Shown piece by piece: positions 6,822 through 14,653 of a stretch of DNA of 23,292 nucleotides. Under the pieces are notes generated by a model. That model was not told where the DNA came from, did not search any database, and saw only the letters and a program-made list of their open reading frames with translations. The translations under genes were made by a program, and so were the position numbers. The stretch is taken from positions 1 to 23,292 of IMG/VR virus record IMGVR_UViG_3300047359_000577; one strand, given 5' to 3'. Numbering within the stretch: position 1 is the first letter of the stretch; each line of letters starts with the position of its first letter. The stretch comes from a virus.

Positions 6822-8066
6822 ATGTTAGCACCAATAAATCTTTTCTACCAATACCACGTACCATCCATTAACGCCATCCAATCTTTATTTAATCAGGTAG
6901 TCGAAGATCATCATGATGCTCTTTTACAGGCAGATCAAATTTGTGCATATGTTCTTGTTGAGCCTTTTCATGTGACAGCCAAGGATCATATCACATACAT
7001 TATAATGCCAGTGATCGAAAAACTTCAAGACACATATAAAAATTTAAGTAAAGAAAGTATATTTTTAACTAATACTGCTGTTAAACCTCTTGATCTGCCC
7101 CACATAACACACATAATCATAGATACATTTAGACTGTACTCTTATTTTCAAAATAATTATAATTTGGATTACGAGTATAAACCTCTGAATCATATCTCGA
7201 ATACTAAAAAGTTTTTATGTAAGTTTGGAAAGTTTAACAAAAGATCTAGTTATATTTTATTTTGTCTGCTCAAAGACTCTCAAATGTTCGACAGCAATCT
7301 GGGAAATTGGAGTCTTGCGCTTGAAGACAACGATAAGTACAAATTAAATTTTACCAATACATCCAGGCATCGTCATAACTGGAATGACACCCCACTGTAT
7401 AGTTTCAATGACATAGAACCATATTTAAACATTTTGCCTGATGTAAATTATACTGATATTTTGAACAATAACAATCCTGACAGAGTTTTTACGTTTCATT
7501 ACACTGGATATCCTTTCAGTATTACAGAATATCAAAATACTTTATTCAGTATTGTTCGTGAAACAACTGATCAAGATTATGCTGGTACATGGGTTACAGA
7601 AAAAACTTGGCGTCCAATTTCTATAAAACATCCCATAATGCTTTATGGCCAACCCAGGCTAGCACAACATTTGCTTGATTTAGGATATAGATCTCCAGAT
7701 TATTTTTCATTGTGTTCATTGGGTTTGGATGAACAAGACCAATGCAATATTTCAAACTATAAAAATGCGCAGATATTATTTAAAAACTGTTTTGACAAAT
7801 TTATCAATGCGTCCCAGCAGAACTTACAAGACATCGTGGATCATAACTACAATTTGTATTTAACTCATGTGAATGAAGATATTAACAAACTGTCTGGGTA
7901 TACCGCTGTGTGTAACTGGACAACCCATCCCAGATGTGTATCTAGCCAATCGTTATTAGAATTCGTCCTGAGAGAGCATTATTATAATTCTTCACTAGAA
8001 AAAAATTGTAAAAATTTCGATTTCGATACCATATCAGAAAAATTTGATATTCTCTTATCTCGATAA
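6822..8066 (+). CDS. Glycosyltransferase-like protein (tentative), AT-rich accessory gene
   Basis: The 414-residue soluble protein is AT-rich, with many Asn, Tyr, Phe and Ile codons, and looks foreign next to its neighbours. The clearest block is SIVRETTDQ followed by TWVTEKTWRPISIKHPIMLYG (residues about 247-276, TEKTWRP at 259-265) and then LAQHLLDLGYRSPDYF. A pattern of ET, TEKT-x-RPI, a hydrophobic G-turn, then LxxLGF/Y is found in uncharacterised proteins of phages and polysaccharide clusters, and resembles the donor-binding region of fucosyltransferase-like enzymes. No DxD motif stands out. The start codon touches the previous stop (TAAATG) with AAGG 8 nt upstream, so it has no promoter of its own. 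Its stop lies inside the late promoter of gp13. Sugar transfer to host or virion is an inference. Confidence 0.4.
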   Translation: MLAPINLFYQYHVPSINAIQSLFNQVVEDHHDALLQADQICAYVLVEPFHVTAKDHITYIIMPVIEKLQDTYKNLSKESIFLTNTAVKPLDLPHITHIIIDTFRLYSYFQNNYNLDYEYKPLNHISNTKKFLCKFGKFNKRSSYILFCLLKDSQMFDSNLGNWSLALEDNDKYKLNFTNTSRHRHNWNDTPLYSFNDIEPYLNILPDVNYTDILNNNNPDRVFTFHYTGYPFSITEYQNTLFSIVRETTDQDYAGTWVTEKTWRPISIKHPIMLYGQPRLAQHLLDLGYRSPDYFSLCSLGLDEQDQCNISNYKNAQILFKNCFDKFINASQQNLQDIVDHNYNLYLTHVNEDINKLSGYTAVCNWTTHPRCVSSQSLLEFVLREHYYNSSLEKNCKNFDFDTISEKFDILLSR

Positions 8067-8069
8067 ATA
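8062..8069 (+). promoter_or_regulatory. Late promoter -10 element for gp13
   Basis: GATAAATA overlaps the TAA stop (8064-8066) of the upstream gene. The predicted start near 8075 leaves a leader of about 13 nt that contains the AGGAG of gp13. It drives gp13, the small ORF and dNMP kinase. Confidence 0.78.
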
Positions 8070-8087
8070 GCTTTATCAGGAGATAAC

Positions 8088-8855
8088 ATGCCACAAAATC
8101 AAATAGGTTTTAATAACAGAGAAGAATTAATAAATTACACTCGCCTTAGGCTGGGTGATGGTATGGTGGACGTAGAACTGGATCGAGAACATTACGACAT
8201 GGCTATCGATAATGCTATGTCAATGTATCGTAGACTTAGTTCAGGTGCTGTACAAAAAAGTTATATTCATCTCCAGTGTAAGGACAATGTAGTAAAATAT
8301 ACCCTGCCTGACGAAGTAATGGTAGTCACCAGACTATGGCGCAGAACAGGCATAGGTGGTGGACTTTACGACAACGGTGGCATCATATTTGATCCTGTGT
8401 ATGGTGTATATCCACCAGGAGGTGGTGGCGGTGCTGGTGGTGGCATAATGAGTCAGATCAACGCCATAGCCATGTATCAGGAAACAGCAGAGTATGTGAT
8501 GTGTAGAGAATATGATTGGCTCTGGGACAGAGTATCAAAGCAACTTACTATATTACATAACATAGCCGCAGACGAAGAAGTCTTGGCCGCTGTGGAAAAC
8601 TTTATTCCCGAAGCCACACTGTTAAGAGATATATATAGTTCAGACTGGCTTGCTAACTGGACACTAGCCGCGGCTAAAGTTACCTTGGGTACAGCCAGAG
8701 CAAAATATACCACAGGATTGCCTGGACCAGGCGGTGCTATACAGTTAGACGGCGAAGCCTTAAAGCAAGAAGGCTATGATGAAATGGAAAAGCTCAAGCA
8801 AGGCATCTTCCTGTATGAAGAAGGCTCACGCCCCCTTGACTTTATTATCGGATAA
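8088..8855 (+). CDS. gp13: Neck protein, T4 gp13 homologue
   Basis: gp13 forms the neck with gp14 after DNA packaging. The N-terminus NREELINYTRLRLGDGMVDVELD (split around YTRLRLG) matches the family's opening ELKD-x-ILRRLG pattern, and the C-terminus LDGEALKQEGYDEMEKL then GIFLYEEGSRPLDFIIG matches T4 gp13's ending (IDGQRLIEEA ... PFGILVG). At 255 residues it is shorter than T4 gp13 (about 309). A glycine-rich loop (PPGGGGGAGGG, near residue 110-120) sits where T4 has a longer insertion. AGGAG lies 5 nt before the ATG. It is on the plus strand while gp14 and gp15 are on the minus strand, unlike T4, where the three genes run together. Confidence 0.85.
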   Translation: MPQNQIGFNNREELINYTRLRLGDGMVDVELDREHYDMAIDNAMSMYRRLSSGAVQKSYIHLQCKDNVVKYTLPDEVMVVTRLWRRTGIGGGLYDNGGIIFDPVYGVYPPGGGGGAGGGIMSQINAIAMYQETAEYVMCREYDWLWDRVSKQLTILHNIAADEEVLAAVENFIPEATLLRDIYSSDWLANWTLAAAKVTLGTARAKYTTGLPGPGGAIQLDGEALKQEGYDEMEKLKQGIFLYEEGSRPLDFIIG

Positions 8856-8859
8856 TTAT

Positions 8860-9036
8860 ATGAAAGCAAGCCAAATACATGAAACATTCGCAAGTGAGAT
8901 CAAAGGCATTGAGGGTCGTGAATGGGGCAATGGATATAAGAAGACTAAACCCGCAAAGAACAATGGAGCGGCGCCTGTAAATGTCGAATCGCCCAAGGGC
9001 AACACACAACAACTACACAAAGGCAATAATAAATGA
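8860..9036 (+). CDS. Small basic protein of unknown function (58 aa)
   Basis: The frame is open from 8776, but the upstream part lies inside gp13, so the ATG at 8860, 4 nt after the gp13 stop, is preferred. It starts MKASQIHETFASEIKGIEG and has a Lys/Asn/Pro-rich, probably disordered tail ending in HKGNNK. No strong Shine-Dalgarno is visible, so translation may depend on coupling to gp13. Its TGA overlaps the dNMP kinase ATG (ATGA). The N-terminus, a short amphipathic stretch containing FASEI, vaguely resembles capsid-targeting peptides but lacks the usual cleavage pattern. No family is recognised. Confidence 0.55.
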   Translation: MKASQIHETFASEIKGIEGREWGNGYKKTKPAKNNGAAPVNVESPKGNTQQLHKGNNK

Positions 9037-9689
9037 TCATAGGTATCGTGGGTCACATAGGCTCAGGCAAGGACACTGTAGGCAACATCATAACAAATCA
9101 AACACAGGGGAGGCGAGACAGTTTCGCCGCACCACTCAAAGACGTATGCGCCAGTATATTTGGCTGGGAGCGTAAACTTTTAGAAGGCGATACCATAGAG
9201 AGCAGAGAGTTTCGTGAAACGCCCGACATCTTTTGGACTCGCAACACTGGCATAGACAACTTTACTCCCAGACTAGCCCTACAACTCATGGGCACTGATG
9301 TACTCAGAAATCATTTCCACACTGACATCTGGATTAAAAGTCTGGAATATCGTATGCGCAAGGTAGTTAAGTCAGACACTGTGGTTATTACTGATGCTAG
9401 ATTTACCAACGAACTCGATCTTATTAAACATCTGTGTGGCTCTATTATTTGGGTCCAGAGAGGCGAGCTTCCAGATTGGTACGAGACAGCAGTGGAAGCC
9501 AACGGCGGCAATGTAGTAAGCAAGCGTATTATGCAATCCAGACATCGTGATGTTCATCAGTCTGAATGGGACTGGGCAGGATACCCAGTACAGTATATTA
9601 TTCGTAACACCGGCACCATGGCTCAATTAGAATCTAAAACACTCAGTATTCTAGAGCAAATCAAAGCTAAAGAGCTAAAAACTGCCTGA
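9033..9689 (+). CDS. gp1: Deoxynucleoside monophosphate kinase (T4 gp1 type)
   Basis: Phosphorylates dNMPs to dNDPs with ATP and so recycles nucleotides from degraded host DNA for phage replication. The N-terminus has the P-loop GHIGSGKDT (7-15) followed by SFAAPLKDVCASIFGW, the acceptor-site pattern of phage dNMP kinases. Further family blocks are ALQLMGTDVLRNHF, VVITDARFTNELDLI and, at the end, YPVQYIIRNTGTMAQLE. At 218 residues it is near T4 gp1 (241). It overlaps the previous gene by 4 nt. A metabolic gene inside a late neck-tail cluster is odd, since T4 gp1 lies elsewhere. Whether it also has a middle promoter is not visible. Confidence 0.85.
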   Translation: MIIGIVGHIGSGKDTVGNIITNQTQGRRDSFAAPLKDVCASIFGWERKLLEGDTIESREFRETPDIFWTRNTGIDNFTPRLALQLMGTDVLRNHFHTDIWIKSLEYRMRKVVKSDTVVITDARFTNELDLIKHLCGSIIWVQRGELPDWYETAVEANGGNVVSKRIMQSRHRDVHQSEWDWAGYPVQYIIRNTGTMAQLESKTLSILEQIKAKELKTA

Positions 9690-9692
9690 GCC

Positions 9693-9700
9693 TATTTATC
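9693..9700 (-). promoter_or_regulatory. Possible antisense late -10 element
   Basis: The minus strand reads GATAAATA just downstream of the dNMP kinase stop. No minus-strand gene follows within reach, so a transcript would be antisense to dNMP kinase and gp13. It may be a relic of a rearrangement or a chance octamer. Confidence 0.3.
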
Positions 9701-9758
9701 CTTTCTGAGTAATTCTTTCTGTTAGGTATTCTAATTAGGCATGTTCTGGGCAATATCG

Positions 9759-9766
9759 GATAAATA
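9759..9766 (+). promoter_or_regulatory. Late promoter -10 element for the tail sheath gene
   Basis: GATAAATA lies 27 nt before ATG 9794. The predicted start near 9772 gives a leader of about 22 nt with AAGGAG (9781-9786) well placed. The terminator at 12675-12698 would end this transcript, making gp18 a single-gene unit. The rest of the gap 9690-9793 holds no gene. Confidence 0.8.
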
Positions 9767-9793
9767 TTGCTAACTTATTCAAGGAGAGTTATT

Positions 9794-12655
9794 ATGGCAA
9801 CATTAGTATCCCCGGGTGTAAGTATTAGCGTAACTGACGAAAGTTTTTACGCCAGCGTAGGTGCAGGCACTATTCCGCTTATTATTGTAGCAACAGCGGC
9901 TAATAAGACCTCATCAGATGGCACAGGTATTGCAGAATACACTAAGCCTGAGAATGCTGGTAAAGTATATAATATCTCTAGTCAGCGCGAATTACTTATT
10001 AATTATGGAAACCCAACATTTTACACCACTGGCGGAACTCCGCTACATGGTTACGAGCTAAACGAGTATGGTCTGGAAGCAGCCAGAAGTTATTTAGGCT
10101 TTGCTAATCAGGCATATGTTCTTAGAGCTGACATTGATTTAGCTAAACTAGAGCCAAGTGCGACACCACCTACAGAAGCACCTGAAGATGGTCAATACTG
10201 GTTAGACACAGGAAAAACAACCTGGGGTGTTAAGCGCTATGTAAACGGTGCGTGGACATTCATTGAAACCACTGAGGTACCTGTGGCAGATATAACTGCA
10301 GATGGCGTACCCACAACAGCATATGGTGTAGATTTTGATATCGGTGTAATTTACTACAACACTGACGGAACAACACGAGATGTAATTAACATCTGTGAAA
10401 GACGATCAGGAGCCTGGTTTGTCATAGGCGAAGCTACTTGGAATACTGCAACAAGTAATCGATTAATGATTGGCACACACCTAAACATACCATCAGGCAA
10501 TAGACCCGATGGATCACCATTGCAAACCAATGATATATATTTGCAAACAAGTACACCCAATCAAGGCACCACAATTGATATTAAGGTGTACAGTTCCGCA
10601 ACTGGTGAGTGGTTGTCTGACGACATAATCGGGTCTCAGTACAGCAGCGCAGCTTGGGCATATTACAACCAACAGGGTGGCCCAGTTGACGGTGATTTAT
10701 GGGCTGATTATGATGAGACTCCTGAAGCACGTATCCAACTTCGCCGTTGGGATAGTGATTTGGGTACAAATGTAAACATTTTTTACAGTTCTGTAATTCC
10801 AACAACTGATCCTTTGTTTGATTTAACTAACCATATTAACAATGCTGGCACAGCAGCAATGTGGATTTCTATCAACGACAGTGGTGTGTTCGATCCCAAC
10901 GGATACATTCCTGTATACTTTACTTCAGATGCTAACAACGATGGTTTTGCTAGCCTTAGTGATGCGGTGTCTGACATCAATAATAGTATATCAGGAGCAA
11001 CTAACATCAACTTGCGTGACAAGCTCAGAGCTGAGATTGTAAACGGTAATCAGATCAAGTTTACTCAGGCTGATGGCTTTGCGGTTAAGTTCTTCCAGGG
11101 AAGTATTGCTGGATGGTCACCTGCGGTTTTAGGTTTGGAATTTGGTACATTTGGTCAACCTAATTCAACACCAGGCTACTCAGAATGGCAGCCACTTAGC
11201 TACGTTAGTGAACCTAATGCGCCATTGGGCGATATTGCTGACAAAACTTTGTGGTACGACAATGTAATTAGTACAACTAATTTAGATTTGTTGATTAACA
11301 CAGGAACAGCTTGGGCAACATTCTCAGGCGATAAGCAAATTGCAGTATTAGCTCCAACATCACGAACTGATGGCACTCCATTGTTAAACGGTGATGTTTG
11401 GATTAGCACTGATAATTTAGATTTGTACCCACAAGTTTATCGTTGGTTAAGTGGTGCTTGGGTATTGCTTGATAATGCTGATCAAGAAACATCCACCGGT
11501 ATAGTTTATGGTGATTTTAGAGCTACTGATGCATCTCCATTGTTTAGCGACGCTCCAAATCCCCTGTTATACCCAGCTTCAACTAGCCCATATGTGGGAA
11601 TTCTTGCTTGGAATATGATTGCCAGTGGCGGCACAATCCGTCAGTGGGATGAGAGTGAGGGACGTTGGAGAACAGTGAGCGGTCTTCAGGCAGATGGTTC
11701 ACCCAACATGTTACGTCACGCACAACGTTCAATGGTTGTCGAGGCTATGCAGGCAGCAGTAAATGCTAACGAAGATATCCGCAATGAAGGCTTGAGATTT
11801 AATCTAATCGGCTGTCCTAACTATACAGAAATGATGGACGAAATGGTTAGCTTAAACGTAGACCGCAAAGAGACTGCATTTGTAGTTGGTGATACACCAA
11901 TGCGTCTGGCAGCAGACAACACTAGCATCACAGAGTGGGCTACTAACGCAAACAATGCCGCAGCAAATGGCGAGGAAGGATTAACAGTAGCTAACCCATA
12001 CGCCGCTGTGTACTACCCAAGCGCGTTAACTTCAGGTCTAGACGGCACAGACATCATGGTGCCACCGAGCCACATGATTCTCAGAACCATGGCTTACAAC
12101 GACCAGGTGGCTTATCCTTGGTTTGCGCCAGCAGGCTATCAGCGTGGTTTGGTAAGCAACGCAACAAGCGTTGGTTATCTGGATGCTGAAACTTCAGAGT
12201 ACAAACCTGTAGCACTGAGCCAAGGCCAGCGTGACAATCTGTACATCAACAAGATCAATCCAATTGGCACATTTACTGGCCGAGGTATTGTAGTGTTTGG
12301 ACAAAAAACACTCAACCCAGTAGCCAGTGCTTTGGATCGTGTAAACGTTGCACGTTTGGTTAACTATATCCGTGACAGACTGGATGAGGCAATGCGCCCG
12401 TTCTTGTTTGAGCCAAACGATGATATCACACGTCAGAACGCTAAGACCACAGTTGACAGATTCCTGGGACAATTAGTGACGTCCAGAGGTTTGTTTGACT
12501 TCCTGACAGTATGTGATAGCTCCAACAACACACCAGATCGTATTGATCGTAACGAACTATGGGTTGACATTGCTATACAGCCTGTTAAGTCTATCGAGTT
12601 CATCTACGTTCCAATCAGAATCCAGAACACACTGGGCGAGACTGGTAGTAACTGA
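9794..12655 (+). CDS. gp18: Tail sheath protein, T4 gp18 homologue with large modular insert
   Basis: Subunit of the contractile sheath. The frame opens at a TTG at 9767, but ATG 9794 with AAGGAG 7 nt upstream is the start, giving 953 residues against 659 in T4. The N-terminus (VSPGVSISVTDESFYASV) and C-terminus (NYIRDRLDEAMRPFLFEPND, then VDRFLGQLVTSRGLFDF and IAIQPVKSIEFIYVPIRIQN) are typical of sheath proteins. Between about residues 120 and 635 lies an insert of degenerate modules of the form G-D-x-W/Y ... G-x-W. In T4 gp18 the variable outer domain is in the corresponding N-terminal part, so the insert probably sits on the outside of the tail. The gene has its own late promoter and terminator, fitting the high copy number of sheath. 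Confidence 0.93.
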   Translation: MATLVSPGVSISVTDESFYASVGAGTIPLIIVATAANKTSSDGTGIAEYTKPENAGKVYNISSQRELLINYGNPTFYTTGGTPLHGYELNEYGLEAARSYLGFANQAYVLRADIDLAKLEPSATPPTEAPEDGQYWLDTGKTTWGVKRYVNGAWTFIETTEVPVADITADGVPTTAYGVDFDIGVIYYNTDGTTRDVINICERRSGAWFVIGEATWNTATSNRLMIGTHLNIPSGNRPDGSPLQTNDIYLQTSTPNQGTTIDIKVYSSATGEWLSDDIIGSQYSSAAWAYYNQQGGPVDGDLWADYDETPEARIQLRRWDSDLGTNVNIFYSSVIPTTDPLFDLTNHINNAGTAAMWISINDSGVFDPNGYIPVYFTSDANNDGFASLSDAVSDINNSISGATNINLRDKLRAEIVNGNQIKFTQADGFAVKFFQGSIAGWSPAVLGLEFGTFGQPNSTPGYSEWQPLSYVSEPNAPLGDIADKTLWYDNVISTTNLDLLINTGTAWATFSGDKQIAVLAPTSRTDGTPLLNGDVWISTDNLDLYPQVYRWLSGAWVLLDNADQETSTGIVYGDFRATDASPLFSDAPNPLLYPASTSPYVGILAWNMIASGGTIRQWDESEGRWRTVSGLQADGSPNMLRHAQRSMVVEAMQAAVNANEDIRNEGLRFNLIGCPNYTEMMDEMVSLNVDRKETAFVVGDTPMRLAADNTSITEWATNANNAAANGEEGLTVANPYAAVYYPSALTSGLDGTDIMVPPSHMILRTMAYNDQVAYPWFAPAGYQRGLVSNATSVGYLDAETSEYKPVALSQGQRDNLYINKINPIGTFTGRGIVVFGQKTLNPVASALDRVNVARLVNYIRDRLDEAMRPFLFEPNDDITRQNAKTTVDRFLGQLVTSRGLFDFLTVCDSSNNTPDRIDRNELWVDIAIQPVKSIEFIYVPIRIQNTLGETGSN
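10165..11690 (+). repeat. Degenerate repeated modules inside the sheath insert
   Basis: About seven diverged copies of a 30-40-residue unit can be lined up by eye. Their starts read APEDGQYWLDTG, DIGVIYYNTDG, PLQTNDIYLQTST, PVDGDLWADYDE, DIADKTLWYDN, PLLNGDVWISTDN and VGILAWNM, and most end in an aromatic turn such as VNGAWTFI, RSGAWFVI, ATGEWLS, LSGAWVLL or SEGRWRTV. The pattern suggests small beta modules repeated in tandem with spacers. Boundaries are approximate and the nucleotide copies have diverged. Confidence 0.6.
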
Positions 12656-12674
12656 TATAGTAATATATCACACT

Positions 12675-12698
12675 GGGGGCTTTTTAGCCCCCTTTTTT
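12675..12698 (+). terminator. Rho-independent terminator after the tail sheath gene
   Basis: GGGGGCT pairs with AGCCCCC (7 bp, TTTT loop) and is followed by six T. It starts 19 nt after the gp18 stop and separates gp18 from gp19, which then has its own promoter. Confidence 0.93.
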
Positions 12699-12742
12699 AT
12701 GGCTGAAATAAACACAGCATATAATATTTTTATGCCCATTTA

Positions 12743-12750
12743 GATAAATA
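12743..12750 (+). promoter_or_regulatory. Late promoter -10 element for gp19
   Basis: GATAAATA lies downstream of the gp18 terminator. The predicted start near 12756 gives a leader of about 32 nt with AGGAG (12775-12779) before ATG 12788. Confidence 0.8.
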
Positions 12751-12787
12751 ACGACATAGAACGAATTATCCAGTAGGAGATAGAAAA

Positions 12788-13426
12788 ATGGCAAATATTA
12801 ATACAGTTGAAACCCGTGACAAGTTTGGTGTTCCACTTGCTGGTAACCAAGGTAACGGTATCCTTATGCCTAAGCTACAGTATCGCTTCCGCGTTACTAT
12901 GTTGGCAGGTTTCGGCGGAGAGCCTCAGTCAAGAACACTCACGCAAAACGTTCAGAGTGTAACCAGACCCTCAGTAGCGTTTCCAGAAGTAATTGTGGAT
13001 TCATACAACAGTAAGAGTTACATTCATGGCAAGCACGAGTGGTCCACAATTGATCTAGTAGTTCGTGATGACATCACAAACGCTACATCTAGATTGGTTG
13101 GCGCACAGTTGCAACGTCAGGTTAACTTCTTCCAGCAGACTACACCAGCCGCTGGTAATGATTACAAGTTTGATATGCAAGTGGAAACCATGGACGGCAC
13201 CAATGCTGGTCCAACTGAAGTATTTTATCTGGAAGGTTGCTTCCTTCAGAACGTAGCATATGGACAAAACGATTACAGTGTAAACGATCCAGTCCAGATT
13301 ACCATGACAGTACGTTTTGATAACTGTACACACTATCAGGGTGACAATGACATCAATGGTAGATTGACAGGCGGTAATCCATTCCCAGATCCATCAACAC
13401 TTAATGAACCTGGTATTCAGGCTTAA
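12788..13426 (+). CDS. gp19: Tail tube protein, T4 gp19 homologue
   Basis: Forms the inner tail tube through which DNA passes. The 212 residues show the tube pattern: KLQYRFRVTMLAGFG near the start, TRPSVAFPEVIVDSYNSKSY, then GKHEWSTIDLVVRDD, a central helix GAQLQRQVNFF and the C-terminal VFYLEGCFLQNVAYG then VNDPVQITMTVRFDNC. T4 gp19 is 163 residues; the additional length is mostly at the N-terminus and a Gly/Pro-rich tail. The gene directly follows gp18, as in T4. AGGAG lies 8 nt before the ATG. The neighbour downstream has a related fold. Confidence 0.88.
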   Translation: MANINTVETRDKFGVPLAGNQGNGILMPKLQYRFRVTMLAGFGGEPQSRTLTQNVQSVTRPSVAFPEVIVDSYNSKSYIHGKHEWSTIDLVVRDDITNATSRLVGAQLQRQVNFFQQTTPAAGNDYKFDMQVETMDGTNAGPTEVFYLEGCFLQNVAYGQNDYSVNDPVQITMTVRFDNCTHYQGDNDINGRLTGGNPFPDPSTLNEPGIQA

Positions 13427-13446
13427 TTAGACGGTAATGGTATGAC

Positions 13447-14652
13447 ATGGCGGATTCCCCCTTTAAAAACATTTGGAGTGTTTTAGGCGACAGAGAGTTT
13501 TATTGGCGGGACTTCCGCAATGCTTATCATTACAATCCCTCACAGGATCCTCCCAGACAGAATTTTGGTGGTTATGTCAGCTTTGTGCTTGACCGTGACT
13601 TGTTTGGCAATCCTTTCTTTGACGAAGTAAACAACGACGAACTCAGAGTTCGCATGAGCAGTTTAGTTCGAACGGCTGATATGCCGCAGATTGAGTTTAA
13701 GACTCAGACCATGAACGAGTATAACAAGAAGAAGATTGTTAACACTGGCGTGGAATATCAGCCAGTAACAATCAGAGTTGTTGATACAGCCAGTAACGCT
13801 TGGTTGCAAATTATCATGAAGTATTTTGCTTACCATTACATGAATCCTCGTAACAAAGGAGATCAAGGAAATCGTGATATTAATAGTATAAACACCAGCG
13901 ATGGCGGGGCAGATTTCATAGGGTCACAATATGGAGCTGGTGGTCCATTTGATAGTAATAATTACGGATATAATCCAAATTTAAACCCAAACTTTTTTGA
14001 GCGTATAGACTATGTGTTATACCATGCGCAAAAAGGAGTACAGTATAGTTTAATAAATCCGGTCATGACTGGTTTTACTCATACTCCCATAGATTATGCC
14101 AGTAATGACGTAATGGAGTTTACAATGACTTTTCAGTATGAATCCTTTACAACCTATGACCAGGTAAATTTTAATCTTACTGATGTAGATTTAGCTAGAT
14201 TTGAAGATGTTTCAGGCCTAAGTTCAACTGTTAACAATTTTAGAGATGACCAGTCAGGTAGTATTGCTGCAAGCACACTCAGAGATTACGAATTTTTGGG
14301 TAATAAAAATGATCCCAGAAACAGAACATTTCAACCTACCATAAGTTCAGGACCCGATGATTTCATGGGCCCTGGCTCTAAAGAGCTTTTTACTACCTAT
14401 GGCACCGAAACTCCACAATCTGGTGGTACAAGTTTTTCTAAAAATTTATTTGGAGAATTTTTAGGGGATGTGGCTGACAAAGCATTAAGCGCAGCAATAA
14501 ATGGAGCTGATATCAAGGATGCTGCACTAACTGCGGTGTTTGATGGTGCAGCTGGAATCATCAATCAAAACAATAGGCCTGACAGACGTCCTCCCATAGT
14601 GGAAGATCCTAATGTGCAAGTAGAAAATCTCCCTCAGGCTCCAGAGGAATAA
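13447..14652 (+). CDS. Tail-tube-like structural protein, candidate baseplate tube initiator (gp54-like)
   Basis: The 401-residue protein shows tube-fold elements: MPQIEFKTQTMNEYNKKKIV, VTIRVVDTASNAWLQIIMKY and a late MEFTMTFQYESFTTYDQV, comparable with the strand order of gp19 and T4 gp54. The N-terminus FGGYVSFVLDRDLFG also fits a tube-like first strand. About 150 C-terminal residues form an extension rich in Gly, Asp and Pro with a helix GDVADKALSAAINGADIKDAAL. Its place directly after gp19 supports a tube-related role. gp54 initiates the tube on the baseplate, but gp48 or another tube-like protein is possible. The ribosome-binding site is weak (GGTAATGGTATGAC before ATG 13447), and it is probably co-transcribed with gp19. 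Confidence 0.5.
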   Translation: MADSPFKNIWSVLGDREFYWRDFRNAYHYNPSQDPPRQNFGGYVSFVLDRDLFGNPFFDEVNNDELRVRMSSLVRTADMPQIEFKTQTMNEYNKKKIVNTGVEYQPVTIRVVDTASNAWLQIIMKYFAYHYMNPRNKGDQGNRDINSINTSDGGADFIGSQYGAGGPFDSNNYGYNPNLNPNFFERIDYVLYHAQKGVQYSLINPVMTGFTHTPIDYASNDVMEFTMTFQYESFTTYDQVNFNLTDVDLARFEDVSGLSSTVNNFRDDQSGSIAASTLRDYEFLGNKNDPRNRTFQPTISSGPDDFMGPGSKELFTTYGTETPQSGGTSFSKNLFGEFLGDVADKALSAAINGADIKDAALTAVFDGAAGIINQNNRPDRRPPIVEDPNVQVENLPQAPEE

Positions 14653-14653
14653 C

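Noticed and set aside
9690-9793. A tRNA gene in the gap before gp18.
   Set aside because: No cloverleaf arms or TTC-type T-loop can be formed; the gap is explained by promoter elements and leader.
12194-12472. A 92-aa minus-strand frame inside gp18 and similar shadows in gp19 and gp17.
   Set aside because: They lie fully inside well-supported genes and lack start signals.
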